A stretch of 64,000 bases of DNA from Cokeromyces recurvatus (GCF_025118155.1 NW_026251411.1:310001-374000); one strand, 5' to 3'; shown: positions 50,078 to 62,147, counted from the stretch's first letter. Numbers and translations are program-made. The notes: a model not told the origin generated them from the sequence alone.

Positions 50078-51524
50078 TTAAAAAGGTTGCTGTTCATTTT
50101 GATTATTACTATTATATGATTGAGGACCATATATATGTATTTTGCGATAATAATGGGCTCTTCGGATTATACAATGAAGTATTATTTTCTTCTGATGAAA
50201 AGTATTGTCTAGGACTAGCTGGTTGTGATAAAGCTGATTGATAGGTGGAAGGTGATAATGAAGGGGATTTCTGTTGATAGGAAAGTACGTTTAAGTTTTT
50301 GAGTTTGTATAGTAAGTTGAGGTAAATTGTCTGTAGGATCTAATTGAGGGGAGGATAAAGGTGAATTCGATGAGCTTGTTGGAGAAGGATGATGATTAGC
50401 AGTATTTAAATAAAATTGGTGTTGTTGTTGTTGTTGATGATGTTGATTATCAGCAGAAGTGATAAAAATAGGCGGTGGGGGCCTATCTGCACCTTGTTTA
50501 TCAGAATCAAATATATCTAGAGTTTGTAAAGGTACTAAAAAAAAAAAAAAAAAAGATAAAATATGGATTAAAACCTATCTGAATATTGCATATATCACGT
50601 ACATGTAGATCCATATTGCTTTGTCATAAAGTCTATCATATCTTTAATCATTTGTTGTTGTAATTGTTGTTTTTTCTTTGTTTCTGACAACTCATTCATA
50701 ACTTGACTTAAATTAGACTGTAAATGAGAAATTTGTTGCATCATATCTGATTGTGACATTTGCATCATTGTTAAGTGTGATGTAATGTCAGTATTATCTC
50801 TTCGAACAGAGTCTGATTCTAAAGCTTTTCGTTTAATTTCGTCTAATAAATCAGGTCTATTTCTCAAAAACTTTGGATGTGAAAATTCCCAAATCTGATT
50901 CTCTGCCAAAGTTCGATGTCCTCTGGGTGATTTATTTACTTTATGAAATCCATACCTATAATATTCATCAATAAATATGTATACATATACATCTATAATA
51001 TATTCATAGTTAAAACTTACATATTTAGCTGCCTCACAAAGCTACTAAAGTTATTGTGCTTAAAATGTTTGGGTAATACATCCCTTGAGAATTCTGTAAT
51101 GTTACAAACAATAAATGAAGTGCCGGTATAAGTCCAAGCAATTAAATGTTGATATTGCTTATCTACAACCATACTATATATATATAATATTTAGTATATG
51201 AAAGGGGAAAAAAAAATCAAAAATCAAAAATCAAAATTAATCTATAGTTCTTTACTTGTATAACTTATGTACAAAAGTATTTCCACCACCTGGTTTTGTT
51301 GAATTAGACTGAGAACGTGAAGGTGGTTGAAGTGACATTTGTTGTATGAATTGACTATGTAATTGATCCCAAACAGGATTATCATAAGAAGGCGATCCTG
51401 CTCCAGGTGATATTAAAGGTGAATTTAGTGGTGAACCACCTGAAGAAACCGAGCTTCCACTAAAATTTGTATTAATTCCAAGAGATGCCGCTGATGGTGT
51501 ATGTCCATCATTCATGTTGTTCAT
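50078..51524 (-). CDS. Heat shock transcription factor (HSF family)
   Basis: HSF-type DNA-binding domain across three exons: NTFVHKLYN|MVVDKQYQHL, WTYTGTSFIV, then HNNFSSFVRQLNM|YGFHKV and IWEFSHPKFLRNRPDLL. A trimerisation-type coiled coil follows (MQQISHLQSNLSQVMNELSE). An exon after STL then carries PLQTLDIFD, polyQ/H and a Ser/Pro-rich tail. The N-terminal ~85 residues are Ser/Gly/Pro-rich. Frame shifts of one base occur in the C-terminal tail near 50270 and near 50160; the end at 50078 (NEQQPF) is the best of three possible. It would be a nuclear factor binding heat-shock elements or an Skn7/Sfl1-like relative. Confidence 0.88.
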
Positions 51525-51689
51525 AAAGAAAAAAAAAAATATGTGTGTATAAAAATATATACAAAATAGAAGAGCGATATAAAAAGATTACTGAAACTCC
51601 AAGTAGCTCATTTGACCAATCACGTGTAATATTTCCATGTATTTGTTCAGCTCCGAAGACAGCAAAAATATACTTCATTTAAACAATTT

Positions 51690-52260
51690 AAAAATACCTA
51701 AAATTGGGCACAAAATATGAACTATATTAAAATTGCCCGGACAGGTCATGAATGATAAAAAGATATTAAAGAAACCCTTCCCTTATAGGAGCAAGGGTAA
51801 AAAAGAAAAAAGAAGTTTAAAAGGAACAAAATGTAGTGATGGCATTATTATCAAGAGAGAGAGAGAGAGAAAGGGGGCTAATTAAGGAATTTTAGACCAC
51901 CAAATAGTTATGATAGTGAAGGCGGTCTTTTTTTTTTTTTTCTGTTGTGATGGAAGAGGTAATCAAGTTTGTGAAAAATTTAACAAATAACTGATTAATA
52001 ATGAACAACTTAAAGGGAAGGTATTAAAACAAGTACGCGGTTGGCATGTAAGAAGCTTATTTGCAAGAAACAAGAGAGAATCCTCGTGCTTTTACGCATT
52101 TGAAGGCAGTAGATATTATGCTACTTTGTCAAAAGCACTGTAGGATGCTTTGTGCAGTAATTTGAATAATCACCAGGCAACCATCCAAGACACCAACGAA
52201 GAACAGCATAGGAAACCAAAGGGATAATGATCTAATTATATAAACAGTCATCATTGTGTT
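51690..52260 (-). mobile_element. LINE 3' fragment
   Basis: On the minus strand the C-terminal text LRWCLGWLPGD is readable (about 52160-52210), parallel to LIRWWLGWLPGG in the LINE relic at 43641-44625. It is followed by the shared 3' untranslated block (GGGCAATTTTAATAT near 51730). Multiple stops and shifts. A decayed member of the same LINE family, sitting directly upstream of the HSF gene. Confidence 0.65.
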
Positions 52261-52334
52261 AATAATTTTGATTTGTTAAAATGATTTATATACAGGTCTC
52301 GATTATCTTACCGACAAAATTTAATTTATTGTTC

Positions 52335-52375
<41 letters not shown>

Positions 52376-54106
52376 CTGAACTGGATTAGTCGGTGATAGT
52401 TTTGATCATAGAGATCTAGTTGTAGAGTCTTACAGAAGTAGTAATAAAAGAGCATTTGGGTAAACTTAAGGAACATAACAAAAACTGAGCTTGCAGAATA
52501 TGTAATCTTTCACGTATAAATGACGGATGCTCATGTCAAAAATTACGATCTGTTTCGCCTAAATAAAAATTAATAATTTCTAAAAGTAAAACCTATTGAT
52601 ATGTTTAATTTATTTTGGAGACAAGATGACAAATGCAAATATCATTCTCGGGCTAGTGGATAGTAGTTATTGGGGATTGTAAAAGGAGGCTAGCTGTCAT
52701 TACTTTTTTTTTTTTTTGATCTACAAAATAACGAGCAGTATTTCTTTTTATGAAGATGGATAAAATAACCTTTACAATAAACATAGATAAAAAGTTTATA
52801 ATTCAATAGAAGACACTTGACTTAAATGTTGCGCTATAATATTATTCTCCAAACAATAATATAATACGCAGAGAGAATTATAGAAAAGCTATATAAACAC
52901 TTGAAAGATATCATCATAATAAAATCGAAGATGAATAGTAGTCGAAAAAATTGATATTGCTACTAAATATGAAGAATATATAAACGTTTAACTGATTAAG
53001 GTTTTTAATTCTTTGTTGAAGACGACATTATATAAAACGCGACTAAGAAATTTAAAAAGTTTCCTATCTCAAAATCGCTGCTTAATCACTATTTGAAAAA
53101 AAACATGCATATCACTAAATAAATAAATAAAAATAATGCTTTGTAAATTGGTGAAGTCTCTCGCCTCGAATCTTATGTATGGTAAAATTTGTAGAAGTCA
53201 TTTATCAAGCTACAAATTAGGATCATTTCATACAATTGTGTTATTAGAAGAACAAACGAAAATAGTGATTGCTATTTGCTTTTAAAAAAACGAAGCAAGA
53301 AGAATAAGAGCTAAACCATTAAAGTCTAATAGAACCCACCAGTAACAAGATGTATCTGTGATAAAAGAAGGTTTAAGCCAGATCCAGCAGATAAAGTTTA
53401 ATTTTATGCAAAACAAAGTTAAAAGATCAAATGACTTGAACACTATTATATCTTGTCATCTTAAATGTTACTCTTATGACTTGAATGAATAAGCTCATAT
53501 TAATAAATACTATAATCCATTCTATATTTCTTTTTTCTAGACATTTAAATAAAAATATTAAATACGCTCCTGAAATTGACAAAGCAAGAAACTTGGAATC
53601 AGCGTAAATGTTTTGAAACTAGGTAGTAGTAGACTATTAAAAAAAAAGATATATTTTATATTGAGCCCTTTAGATCAAATAAGCAAATTATTGCCGTCCT
53701 TTATTATACCAAGGTTTAAAAATTTAATAAAAACTAATGATATATAGTCAATTATCAAAACTAAATCTCTCGCAAGAATACCCATGATTATTTGCGAAAA
53801 TATTAGTCAATATGCTGCATATTAATAGAGACTAGTGATGCAGTAAGTACATGTTCCAATTATTTCTTCATCAAAAATATCTTCCAGTTGTATTAATAAA
53901 TAACAGAAACACTAAAGTTTTCTCACTATTAGGCTTATATAAAAGTAAAGTCACTAATCCAAAGAAGTATAACTGAATGAAAAGAATTGTTCAAGTGATG
54001 TTCTGAATCTGAATAATATCAGTTCTAACGATGATTTTATGCAACGTTATACATTCATTAAAGTAGCTTATCTTGTACTTCCAAACTAAACTATAATGAA
54101 CAATGT
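52261..54106. other. Gene-poor AT-rich spacer
   Basis: No supported gene. Contains a 46-T tract (52330-52376). A few short coding-like scraps (for example TACGCTCCTGAAATTGACAA near 53566) are too decayed to name. Ends at the TA flanking the 54109 element. Confidence 0.55.
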
Positions 54107-54108
54107 TA

Positions 54109-54160
54109 CTCTGTACAGCCAGTACGATAGATATTGTCGCCAATTAACAAATATTTGTCG
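54109..54160 (+). repeat. Left terminal inverted repeat
   Basis: Begins CTCTGTACAGCCAGTACGAT and continues through two TTGTCG motifs. A third TTGTCG lies just inside at about 54177, as expected for repeated transposase-binding sites. It is preceded by TA. Confidence 0.8.
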
Positions 54161-54522
54161 GCAGTTGAGAAACAATTGTCGTAGTATTTTCCTCTTCCTG
54201 AGCTCTTATTTTTGTTTAATACTGTGATATTTCTTCTAAAATATCAAATAAAAAATATTAGAAAATAAAAAATAATATTAAGACAAAAGAAATCAATAAG
54301 TTCGAATAATAGTTCTAAAGTCAATGATTTTATTTAATGAATTTAAATTGATAGGGTATTTATAAGAATTGTTAAAGAGGTCTGAGGATAAGATGTGAAT
54401 CAGAAAAGTGATAGTTACGACCGAATAAGGTATTTTGTTGACAATGAAGTGTTAGTGATTTTAATATTATTAGATGGAGCGATCAAGAGAGATTCAGGAT
54501 AGAATTTCTTAAATAAATTTAT

Positions 54523-55638
54523 GATCCGCATGTTTAATCATGAAACATGATATTATAAGTCAGCTCATGACACCTCCCTTATATTTATATATATTTACCG
54601 TAGATATGTATATTATGTATCTTGGTATCATTATGGCCCTTAAGCTATAGAAGAAAAATAGGGTGTCTAAAAAGCCTTATTTTATGCCTATACAGATACA
54701 AATCTATAGTTGTTATGTTTGATCTTAATTACAAGTAAGCGTAATATACAGACTCTTTTAATTGATTAACATCAAGCTTCTCTAGCTAATACTATACATT
54801 ATGTTATGGCTTACTTAGGAACAAAGACTATAAAAAAAAAGCTCTACCAAGAATATTGTAATAACAATCAATATCTATCTATAAACTAGTGTAAAGAAGA
54901 ATGTTCTCGATTACTTCAAAAAAGAAGATATTGACAAATATAACAATTCTATCACTGTAACAGTAATAAATGCAAGGATATTTCTTTTCTGACAATATTC
55001 AACTTTTTTTTTCTCCTTTATTTTACTGAAACTTTATCTGGATATTGTATAAACAAAATGAATAATCTTAACTTTTCCTTTATCCAATTTTATATTTAAA
55101 GTTCATATTTTGCCTCATCAAAAAAAAAAAGTTGAAATGAATTACCTAATAAATCCCTTGTTCTATGTAGTATATTGTCATATATTTGTCAATGCCTACA
55201 AACTTGAAGGCTAAAAGAGGTTAAGAATTATATTTCAAAAGCCGTAAATTATACAGAAAAGATAGCTCTAATAAAAAGACAGTAGTAATACGAACATTAT
55301 TGCTATAGAGTATATATACATGTATATATATTTTTAGGGAAAATAGGTATCATCAGAACTAATTATTCTCATTATTATCTTCATTACAAAAGGAGATATT
55401 CCAGAGCTAAAATGTAGCAACAGTAGAGATTTGAAAAAAGGAATACATTTCCTCCTTTATATTTGGTATATAGTAACATGTTGTCTATCATTCTTCTTGT
55501 CTCCCTTTTAGTCTTTATAAGAGTTCTTTACAGTCATTGTAATCATTGGAATAGAGCCGATTCATTTTAATGTACGTTAAAAATTTATTATCACGTGCTG
55601 ACTTATAATGTCATGTTTCTTGATTAAACATACGGATC
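54523..55638. repeat. 1.1-kb segment with inverted-repeat arms
   Basis: Left arm 54523-54571 starts GATCCGCATGTTTAATCATG. The right arm 55590-55638, read on the minus strand, starts GATCCGTATGTTTAATCAAG. About 43 of 49 bases match. The interior is AT-rich without ORFs. It may be a small TIR element nested in the larger one. Flanking duplications are not evident. Confidence 0.6.
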
Positions 55639-56257
55639 AAGGAATATATTATCTATAACATGTCTTCGTATTTAAAAGGGATGTAGGAAAGATTACTGTG
55701 AATGCAAATCAAAGATACTTAAACTGGTTTTCATAGCATACGTCAAAGAAGCTAAAATCGTTAATATTTACAATCATTTTGGCAAACAATGCATGTGGTA
55801 AAAGAATGATTTTAAGCACAACATAAGGGAGACTAAATGAGATGCATATTAGTTGCCTAATTAGGAAAAAGAAAGTTTATGAGAATATAAACAAAAAAGT
55901 GAAAAAAAAAGACATTTATTTTATTTACTTTTCTTTTCTTTAACATAAACATTTCATATAGTCATAAAGAAGATATAAAATTGACAACATTTTACTATTC
56001 TACACATTGTTACTTTTTATAAGAAAGAAAGAAAATTAAATAATGTAACTGTGTGTGTGTGTGTATTAAATGTGGGGTAACACATATTCTTATCGATTTC
56101 ATATGATTGTGACTGTAATTTACAACAACGACCTCCTTATTCTTATAAAAAAGTAGATATTCAAAGTTATTTTTTCTTCTTTTTTCTTCTTATTATTACT
56201 ATTTCTTCTATAGGTAAGTCATTAAATAATACTATTTTATTCTTCTTCTTCTTCCCT

Positions 56258-56530
56258 GCCCTAGGAGGAAATTCTTTTTCTCATGGTTACCACTTATGTA
56301 CCGGGCTCTTGATGAGGAAGACACCCTATCTTGCCCTCCTTGAATTAGGAGGACATTGTAGGGTATCTTGTTGATTCAGAGGGCGTTACATATTGTGATC
56401 GCTATGGTTTTTCTAACCTCCTAGTAAAAATAAAAAATACAAGAACAAAGAAGGTGCAACGAATCCTAGCCTCCACGCGGCCACCTTTGGACTGCAGTAA
56501 TTATTACTGTTGACGAATTGGGGATTCACT
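56258..56530. other. GC-richer non-coding island 1
   Basis: About 270 bp clearly richer in G and C than its surroundings (for example GGTTACCACTTATGTACCGG, CCACGCGGCCACC). It lacks an ORF of note. The motif GAGGACATTGTAGGGTATC and the TCC/GGA content suggest a repeat fragment or RNA gene. No match elsewhere in the window was seen. Confidence 0.45.
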
Positions 56531-57245
56531 TTTTTATATGAAATAAAAATGAAAATAAAAATAAAATAAATATTTCTTTTCTTACGCGTCTTTTAATAAT
56601 CTTGTGCCTTCTTTAACTATTGTTTGTATAATAAAATATCTTTTTGCTCCAAATTGACTTTAAGAAGTATAAAAACAAGTAATTGACTTAAAAAATACAG
56701 GAAATATAGGATATGGTGTAGTGGTGATTATGTAAACTATTGACTAATATCTTATCAGAGAAACTATCATGATTACTATTCCTCCTTTACAATCAGATTA
56801 TTTTTCTTTAAAATTAACTAAGATAAGTACAATATTTTAAAGATATTGTGTACTTATTCATCGCTTTTCTAATTTTTATATTTCTTTTATGTATGCATAT
56901 TTCCTTTTTTTTTCCGTTTAATGTATAAAAAAAATTGAACTTGTCACTAAGAGTACGTTTTGTTCCATTTTCTTTATATTTAGAAACGAAATAGCTGGAA
57001 TATTCACTGTGAATTAATATTAACATAAGCAGGATTATTCGGAAACAATATTGATGTATAATGCTTTATTATACCAGTATTTATTTATTCATACCACTTA
57101 CCTTGCGAAAATATATAAATAGCCCTTGTCGTTTTTCCATATCATTTTTTTTTCTTAATAAACTATACAGAGTTTTCACATACTTGTCTTTTCTATTTTC
57201 TCTTTCCTTATCTTTTGCATTTAAAACACTGTCTTTATTTGTGAA

Positions 57246-57619
57246 ATGGTAGCCATAACAGTTGAAGCTGTCATAGATCAACTTTGCCAAAAAAAAAAAA
57301 GAAAAGAAAAAGATGTCATATCACTTGTAAAACGTATTATCCCGCGATATTTTGCACGAGATAGTGAGGAAAATATCAATCAGCCTTACTCATTTAATAC
57401 TTTTGTACCTCAACTACGACGACCCTACTAATATTACTGTTCTTACAGGCGTGATTATAACTTTTACAATGGATCAATTTTAATAATTCATTATCAATTC
57501 AATTTCCAAGTGATTTACGTACACCTTATGTAATTTCTATTATTCGACCCTTTTTTCGAGCAACCATCTATCAATGTCATCATATGATAGCAAGAAATAT
57601 GAGCCGGTTTAATATCTGA
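57246..57619 (+). CDS. Uncharacterised small protein (~120 aa), frame-disrupted
   Basis: Begins MVAITVEAVIDQLC, then a Lys-rich run encoded by an A-tract, then DVISLVKRIIPRYFARDSEE and NQPYSFNTFVPQLRR. A one-base shift near 57420 leads into DDPTNITVLTGVIITFTMDQ. A second near 57479 (one T too many) leads into FPSDLRTPYVISIIRPFF and RATIYQCHHMIARNMSRFNI with a stop. The text is non-random over three frames, so it was coding. I do not recognise the family. It is the best protein candidate inside the 7.15-kb TIR segment. Either a gene with sequence errors or a relic. Confidence 0.45.
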
Positions 57620-59429
57620 AGTCTCTTACTCGTAATCCTCTTTATTGATTCACTAATTGACTTGTAGTAGTCTTACATTTCAAAATTGACACTATTTGGA
57701 CGGTTTCTTTATTATTATCAGTATTAGTATTAGCAAGGTAAGGTAAGGATAAGGTTACAAATGAAATTAACATTTTTATTTGGGGGCTACTAAACTTGAA
57801 TTGTATTTCTTTCGGTTTATCAACCGTTATACTTTAAGATTCATTGTCCCAAAAGAGTGAGGGAAAAAAAGGCGTTATTACCGATTCATTATCAAGTTGT
57901 ATAGAGTCTCCTGGATCTTCAGCAGATAAGCCATTATTAAGTATGTCATGTACTATTCGATAGTAACACTGGATTATAAGCACCTTCTTATTAGAGGTCG
58001 TGGATTGTACTCTTTGGCTTTTTTACTCTACTAAAAAAAAAGGATATAAATTCCTAAAAAGAGTAATGTTATAATAGTAATTAACTATACTTTCTATAGT
58101 CAACGACGACACAATCTGCCAGGGAAATAGTTTAATTGCTGAATAAAACTTGGCGATCTGCCTTTTTTTTTTTTCTTTTTTATGAAAATTTTTAGAAGAA
58201 GTCTATTTTAGTGTAATTTAAGGTGAATAAGATAATAATAAGAAAATCTACTCTATATTATAAGTAAAAAAAAAAGAAAAAAACAGTCGAGTATTGTAGA
58301 AGGGTTCAAGTTAGCGATAAATAGTGAGTGCATCAACATATGAATTATGAAAAGAAGTCATCTAATAGCAAGATGCATCGTACATAATAAAAGATAGCAG
58401 TAGTTTCTTATTAAATGTATGTTCACATCATGTGCATTAACTTTAGTTAATTTATAGATTTTCCTTTAATTAATCCATATAAGGAGACAAATTTACTGAA
58501 GGAGCAATTACCCTTTATATTCTTTATGAAGTCAATGCTCATCCAAGAGCAATATGTAACTGGCAAAAACCTCAAAACAATGATGACCTTCATTAATACC
58601 TCAATAAAAGACTTTATCTAACAGTATCGTTTCCCAAAAACGTGTTATTACATTTTTACAGGTGATGTCAAATGGAAATCTTTTTTTGTTTTCATGATAG
58701 ACTTCAATAATACGTTTCTTGTATTAAGTGACATTATAACATCCGTAGATACGTTACTGAGGAGTAAAGGGAATTGTCTTTGTAGAAAATTTTGTAATAA
58801 AAAAAATCCTTTGCAAAGGCTGAGATATTTCAACAACTTCTTTTCGATGAATTCGGTCAAGCCTCCCTTCAGTCTTTATATATATAACTACTCAATAATC
58901 AATACCCAAAGAAAATTTTCTTGGAAAAATTGTGTTGAAAAAAAAAATCACTAGTTGGAAAACCAAAGTTAGTTTATTTCCAGTTTAAATAATGGATATT
59001 TATGATGGCAAGGCTTGAAACAACTTCAAGTTATACCCTAAAGATGAACAGTCTTTTGTACAGCAATCAGATTATGAATGCTCATTATGAATGTTGGCTA
59101 GTTTTAGTCTTATTCTGACAATGTACATTCTAGTGATGCTGAATTTATTTAACACATAACTTACCTTGAGAGGAAAGAAATCTTAGGGAAAATATACAAT
59201 AATCTTTTTAATATTTATACACTGTGCTGTTATAGTCTTTCACCACTTTTGTTATAAAAAAAAAGAATAATACGCTTAATTATTAAATATTATTAGAGAA
59301 GCAACTTTATTGTAGAACGATTTTTATTAAATTAGTTTTTTTTTTTTTTCATTTTTATTGATATTATAAAAAAAAGGATGCTTTTCTTAGTTCTCAAATC
59401 TCTTTAAAAGAGACTTGATACTAACAGGA
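57620..59429. other. Element interior with possible coding scraps
   Basis: No gene can be supported. Scraps of coding-like text exist (for example DSLSSCIESPGSSADKP near 57890; AEIFQQLLFDEFGQASLQ near 58820-58880), each in a different frame with stops between. Otherwise AT-rich. Confidence 0.4.
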
Positions 59430-60300
59430 TTAACCACGAGAAGGTGAAAGCATATCTAATCCCAAAATAAGTTCTATAAACCAATACCCATGTTGGGCTT
59501 TTTTTTTCTTCTTCTCCCTCTAAATTTCTACTTGAAAGATAAACGTCCAATTTCAACTAGTAGACACTTGGCAAAGTCCAACCTGGCCCAAGCCTTGCTA
59601 GAAGAAAAGATAGGATTCCTCACCCCATAACCCAATAAAAAAATACAGTTGGATGTAAGTTTCATTGGAAGCCGGGCTAAACATTCTGACCTGTAGCGTG
59701 GCGAAGTGGAAGGAATCCAGATACATGAAGTGCACGACCTGACTATTGTTTACCTGAGAATGTCCCTTCTTTGACCCCTAGCATCTACTTTTGACTTAAC
59801 AGTAAATACAAGCTGGGATTCTTCACCTAAATGAATAGATGAAAAAACCACGGTCAGAAACGTAAGCTGTGCATCCTTATCTATTTTATTTTATAAACAG
59901 CAACTAGATAAAATAAAAAGAAGGAAAAACCTCCAAAAAGAAAAACAGAAAAACTAAACCTTGAGATAAGCCCTTTCAATGGTGCAGACAAAGAGTACGC
60001 TAATCTCCCTAAAAAGGAACAGGTTTACAATTTCCAACCCCAAGTATCCTTTTTATTTCCCTCCTCCTTTGGAAATAAATCAAACTTGAGCAGTCAAAAT
60101 TCGATAAGGTCCATCAATTATCTAAGGTTGCAATAACCAAGGTGAAGGCGGATATGCATGTAGTAACCAAAAGAGAGTCTAGGCCCTCTCCTTTAGCCAT
60201 GTTATAAACGGACAGTTCTACAAACTCAAGTAAGCCAAGCTATGTGACTTGAGCACACTTCATAACCCTGACAATGTCTACCCATAGTTTCAAGTAAAAA
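59430..60300. other. GC-richer non-coding island 2
   Basis: About 870 bp with more balanced composition than the surroundings and no ORF over ~50 codons. Local blocks include GGAAGCCGGGCTAAACATTC and GTAGCGTGGCGAAGTGG (59670-59710), and TTATAAACGGACAGTTCTAC (60200-60222). It could be a retrotransposon LTR or other repeat. No second copy lies within the window. Confidence 0.45.
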
Positions 60301-61023
60301 TAAAGAAGAATAGGAAAAATAAAAAAAAGCTAAAGAAAAAAGAAAAAAAAAAGGGAAATAAAATGAAAAATGTACCTTTTTTTTTATAGTAAAATTCAGG
60401 AGAAAAAAAAATAAACGAAAAGAAGGAGAAGTTATTAAAGTTTAATCTTAGCGTATTTTTTTTGTTTTTAATTTACTTTGCGTTAAATCTTCTCTCCTGC
60501 CTTTCTCCTTTCTTTTTTTTTCTCTTTTCTTTTTAATACTTTAGAGATAAGTTTTGCCTTTTATTTGAATGTAGTAAAGCATTACTATCTTCTTTGAAAG
60601 TAAGCAAGAAAGTAAGAAAGTAAGAAAAAGAAAACAAGTTTGTTATATGTATTCATGTGAATATGAGCATTCTTGTAAAATAATTAAGCTAAAACTAGTT
60701 AAATGCAGTTACACGACAGAGCATGATATTCATACATTCTCCAAAAGAATAAGAGTAAATAAATAAGCTATCAATAATATAAAAAATGTCATTTTATACA
60801 GCAGTTTTTTTTCAATTGTACAAGATATTTTGGCAGTTTATGCATTTTAAATAGTTAGGCTGTAAGCTTTCTTATTACTGTATTATGGCAATTGAGCTCT
60901 TTTTTATGATGATCATGATAACAAGGCTCTTTAGGTTTTGATCAGTTTGAAAGGAATAATGGCTTTAAAGAGAAGAAAGAGATAGAGTTTCAAAGAGTGT
61001 ACAAAAAATATGTTATCTTTTAT

Positions 61024-61116
61024 TATTATATGTTCAGGTTTATAGTTTGTCCTGTATTATGTAATCCATCTTTTATAATATTACTTGTGCTTATATCCAG
61101 AGCTTGTTCTATAACA
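61024..61116 (-). pseudogene. Coding relic, inverted partner of 45505-45597
   Basis: On the minus strand the frame reads VIEQALDISTSNIIKDGL, then GQTINLNI and a stop. It matches 45505-45597 at about 88 percent. It lies ~90 bp inside the right TIR of the 54109-61259 segment, so it is probably part of that element's original body. Confidence 0.6.
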
Positions 61117-61207
61117 AAATTATCAAATGTATATATAAAGAACCTCTCTAAAAGAAATTTTAATACAATTACGATAATACGCTTTTCCTAAAACGAAATT
61201 TCTTTTG

Positions 61208-61259
61208 CGACAATTATTTGTTAATTGGCGACAATGTCCATCGTACTGGCCGTACAGAG
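61208..61259 (-). repeat. Right terminal inverted repeat
   Basis: Read inward on the minus strand it begins CTCTGTACGGCCAGTACGAT, with four substitutions against the left copy over 52 bases. It is followed on the plus strand by TA (61260-61261). Confidence 0.8.
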
Positions 61260-61600
61260 TAAAATGCTTTAATAAAAAAAAAAATCTTTAAATTTGTTCA
61301 GTATAGTCCCAGATTCGCGTTCATGTCCTATATTCTCTTATGTGTCCCATTTTCATATTGGTATCCCAATTTTACAACCCTGTCCCGATTTATTTTGGAA
61401 ATGGCCAAAAATTTTTTTATTGACCCAACCTAGTTTCTTCGACTGCAATGATAATAAAAATAAAAAATAAAAATAAAAATGCTTCAAGGATTAGAAAATT
61501 AAATGCTGTCACAATTTGAATATAACAAACATGAAAGGGTACATGTATTTTTTTTTCCCCTCCTTTTTTTTTTTTTTTTTTTCTTACATTTATTTTAAAT

Positions 61601-61939
61601 ATGAAAAATACACCAAGAAGTGTTTTGTTAGGATGGTAATTTCAACTGAAATTATATGAATGGTCTCTTTTTTTTTGTTTTAATTGATTGAAATGAGAAC
61701 TTTAGGACTGCATTAGCTGTTTGTAAATATTTAAAATAATTCATGTGCTATTATTATTATTAAATATACAGTATTGCATAGCTGCTTTATGTGCCTATAC
61801 AATGGGTAAAAATTATACTTTGAATAGGTTAAAGGAATATACAAAGGACAATTCAGTTACTTCAAGTGGTGGACATGACTCAGTAGAAGCACCAAAAGAA
61901 GGCGAACCTTTAAAACGTTCCGTCAATAGAAGATTATAA
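61601..61939 (+). CDS. Small membrane-associated protein, possibly DUF4748-like
   Basis: I infer three exons: 61601 onward (MKNTPRSVLLGW), a short middle exon (TALA) and 61774-61939 (YCIAALCAYTMGKNYTLNRL and so on), giving about 73 aa. The layout is a short N-terminus, one hydrophobic span (LLGWTALAYCIAALCAYTMG) and a charged C-terminal tail (KEYTKDNS...EAPKEGEPLKRS). It resembles small DUF4748-type proteins (LLGW...Y..AK..I..RR). The splice choice GCT|GTTTGT is a non-consensus-looking donor, so the middle junction is uncertain. Confidence 0.45.
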
Positions 61940-62147
61940 AATAAAGACAACAACAATAAAAAAAAGAGTCCAATTTTTATTTATTGTTGACATAGGAGAC
62001 ATTCAAAAAAAAAAAAAAAAAAAAAAAAAAAAACGTGTTCTTTATAAATATATTCTCCTAATAAGTAAGAAGGTCCTTTTGTTCGCTTTATATAAGATAT
62101 ATTTATTTTAGCTTTTTTTTTTTTTCTTACTTTATTTTATAATTCTA

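Larger units (their letters stand above)
54109..61259. mobile_element. 7.15-kb TIR-bounded segment with TA flanks
   Basis: The left end (54109-54160) and the inverted right end (61208-61259) match at 48 of 52 bases, and both are flanked outward by TA (54107-54108 and 61260-61261). TA duplication is characteristic of Tc1/mariner-IS630 elements. The interior contains no recognisable transposase. It holds a nested inverted repeat (54523-55638), two GC-richer islands, a small frame-broken gene (57246-57619) and the VIEQA relic next to the right terminus. It could be a large non-autonomous element, an element swollen by nested insertions, or two ends that met by rearrangement. Confidence 0.6.

Noticed and set aside
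58694..58954. 86-codon ORF on the plus strand
   Set aside because: It overlaps frame-shifted coding-like scraps and has no recognisable domain; not strong enough to call a gene.
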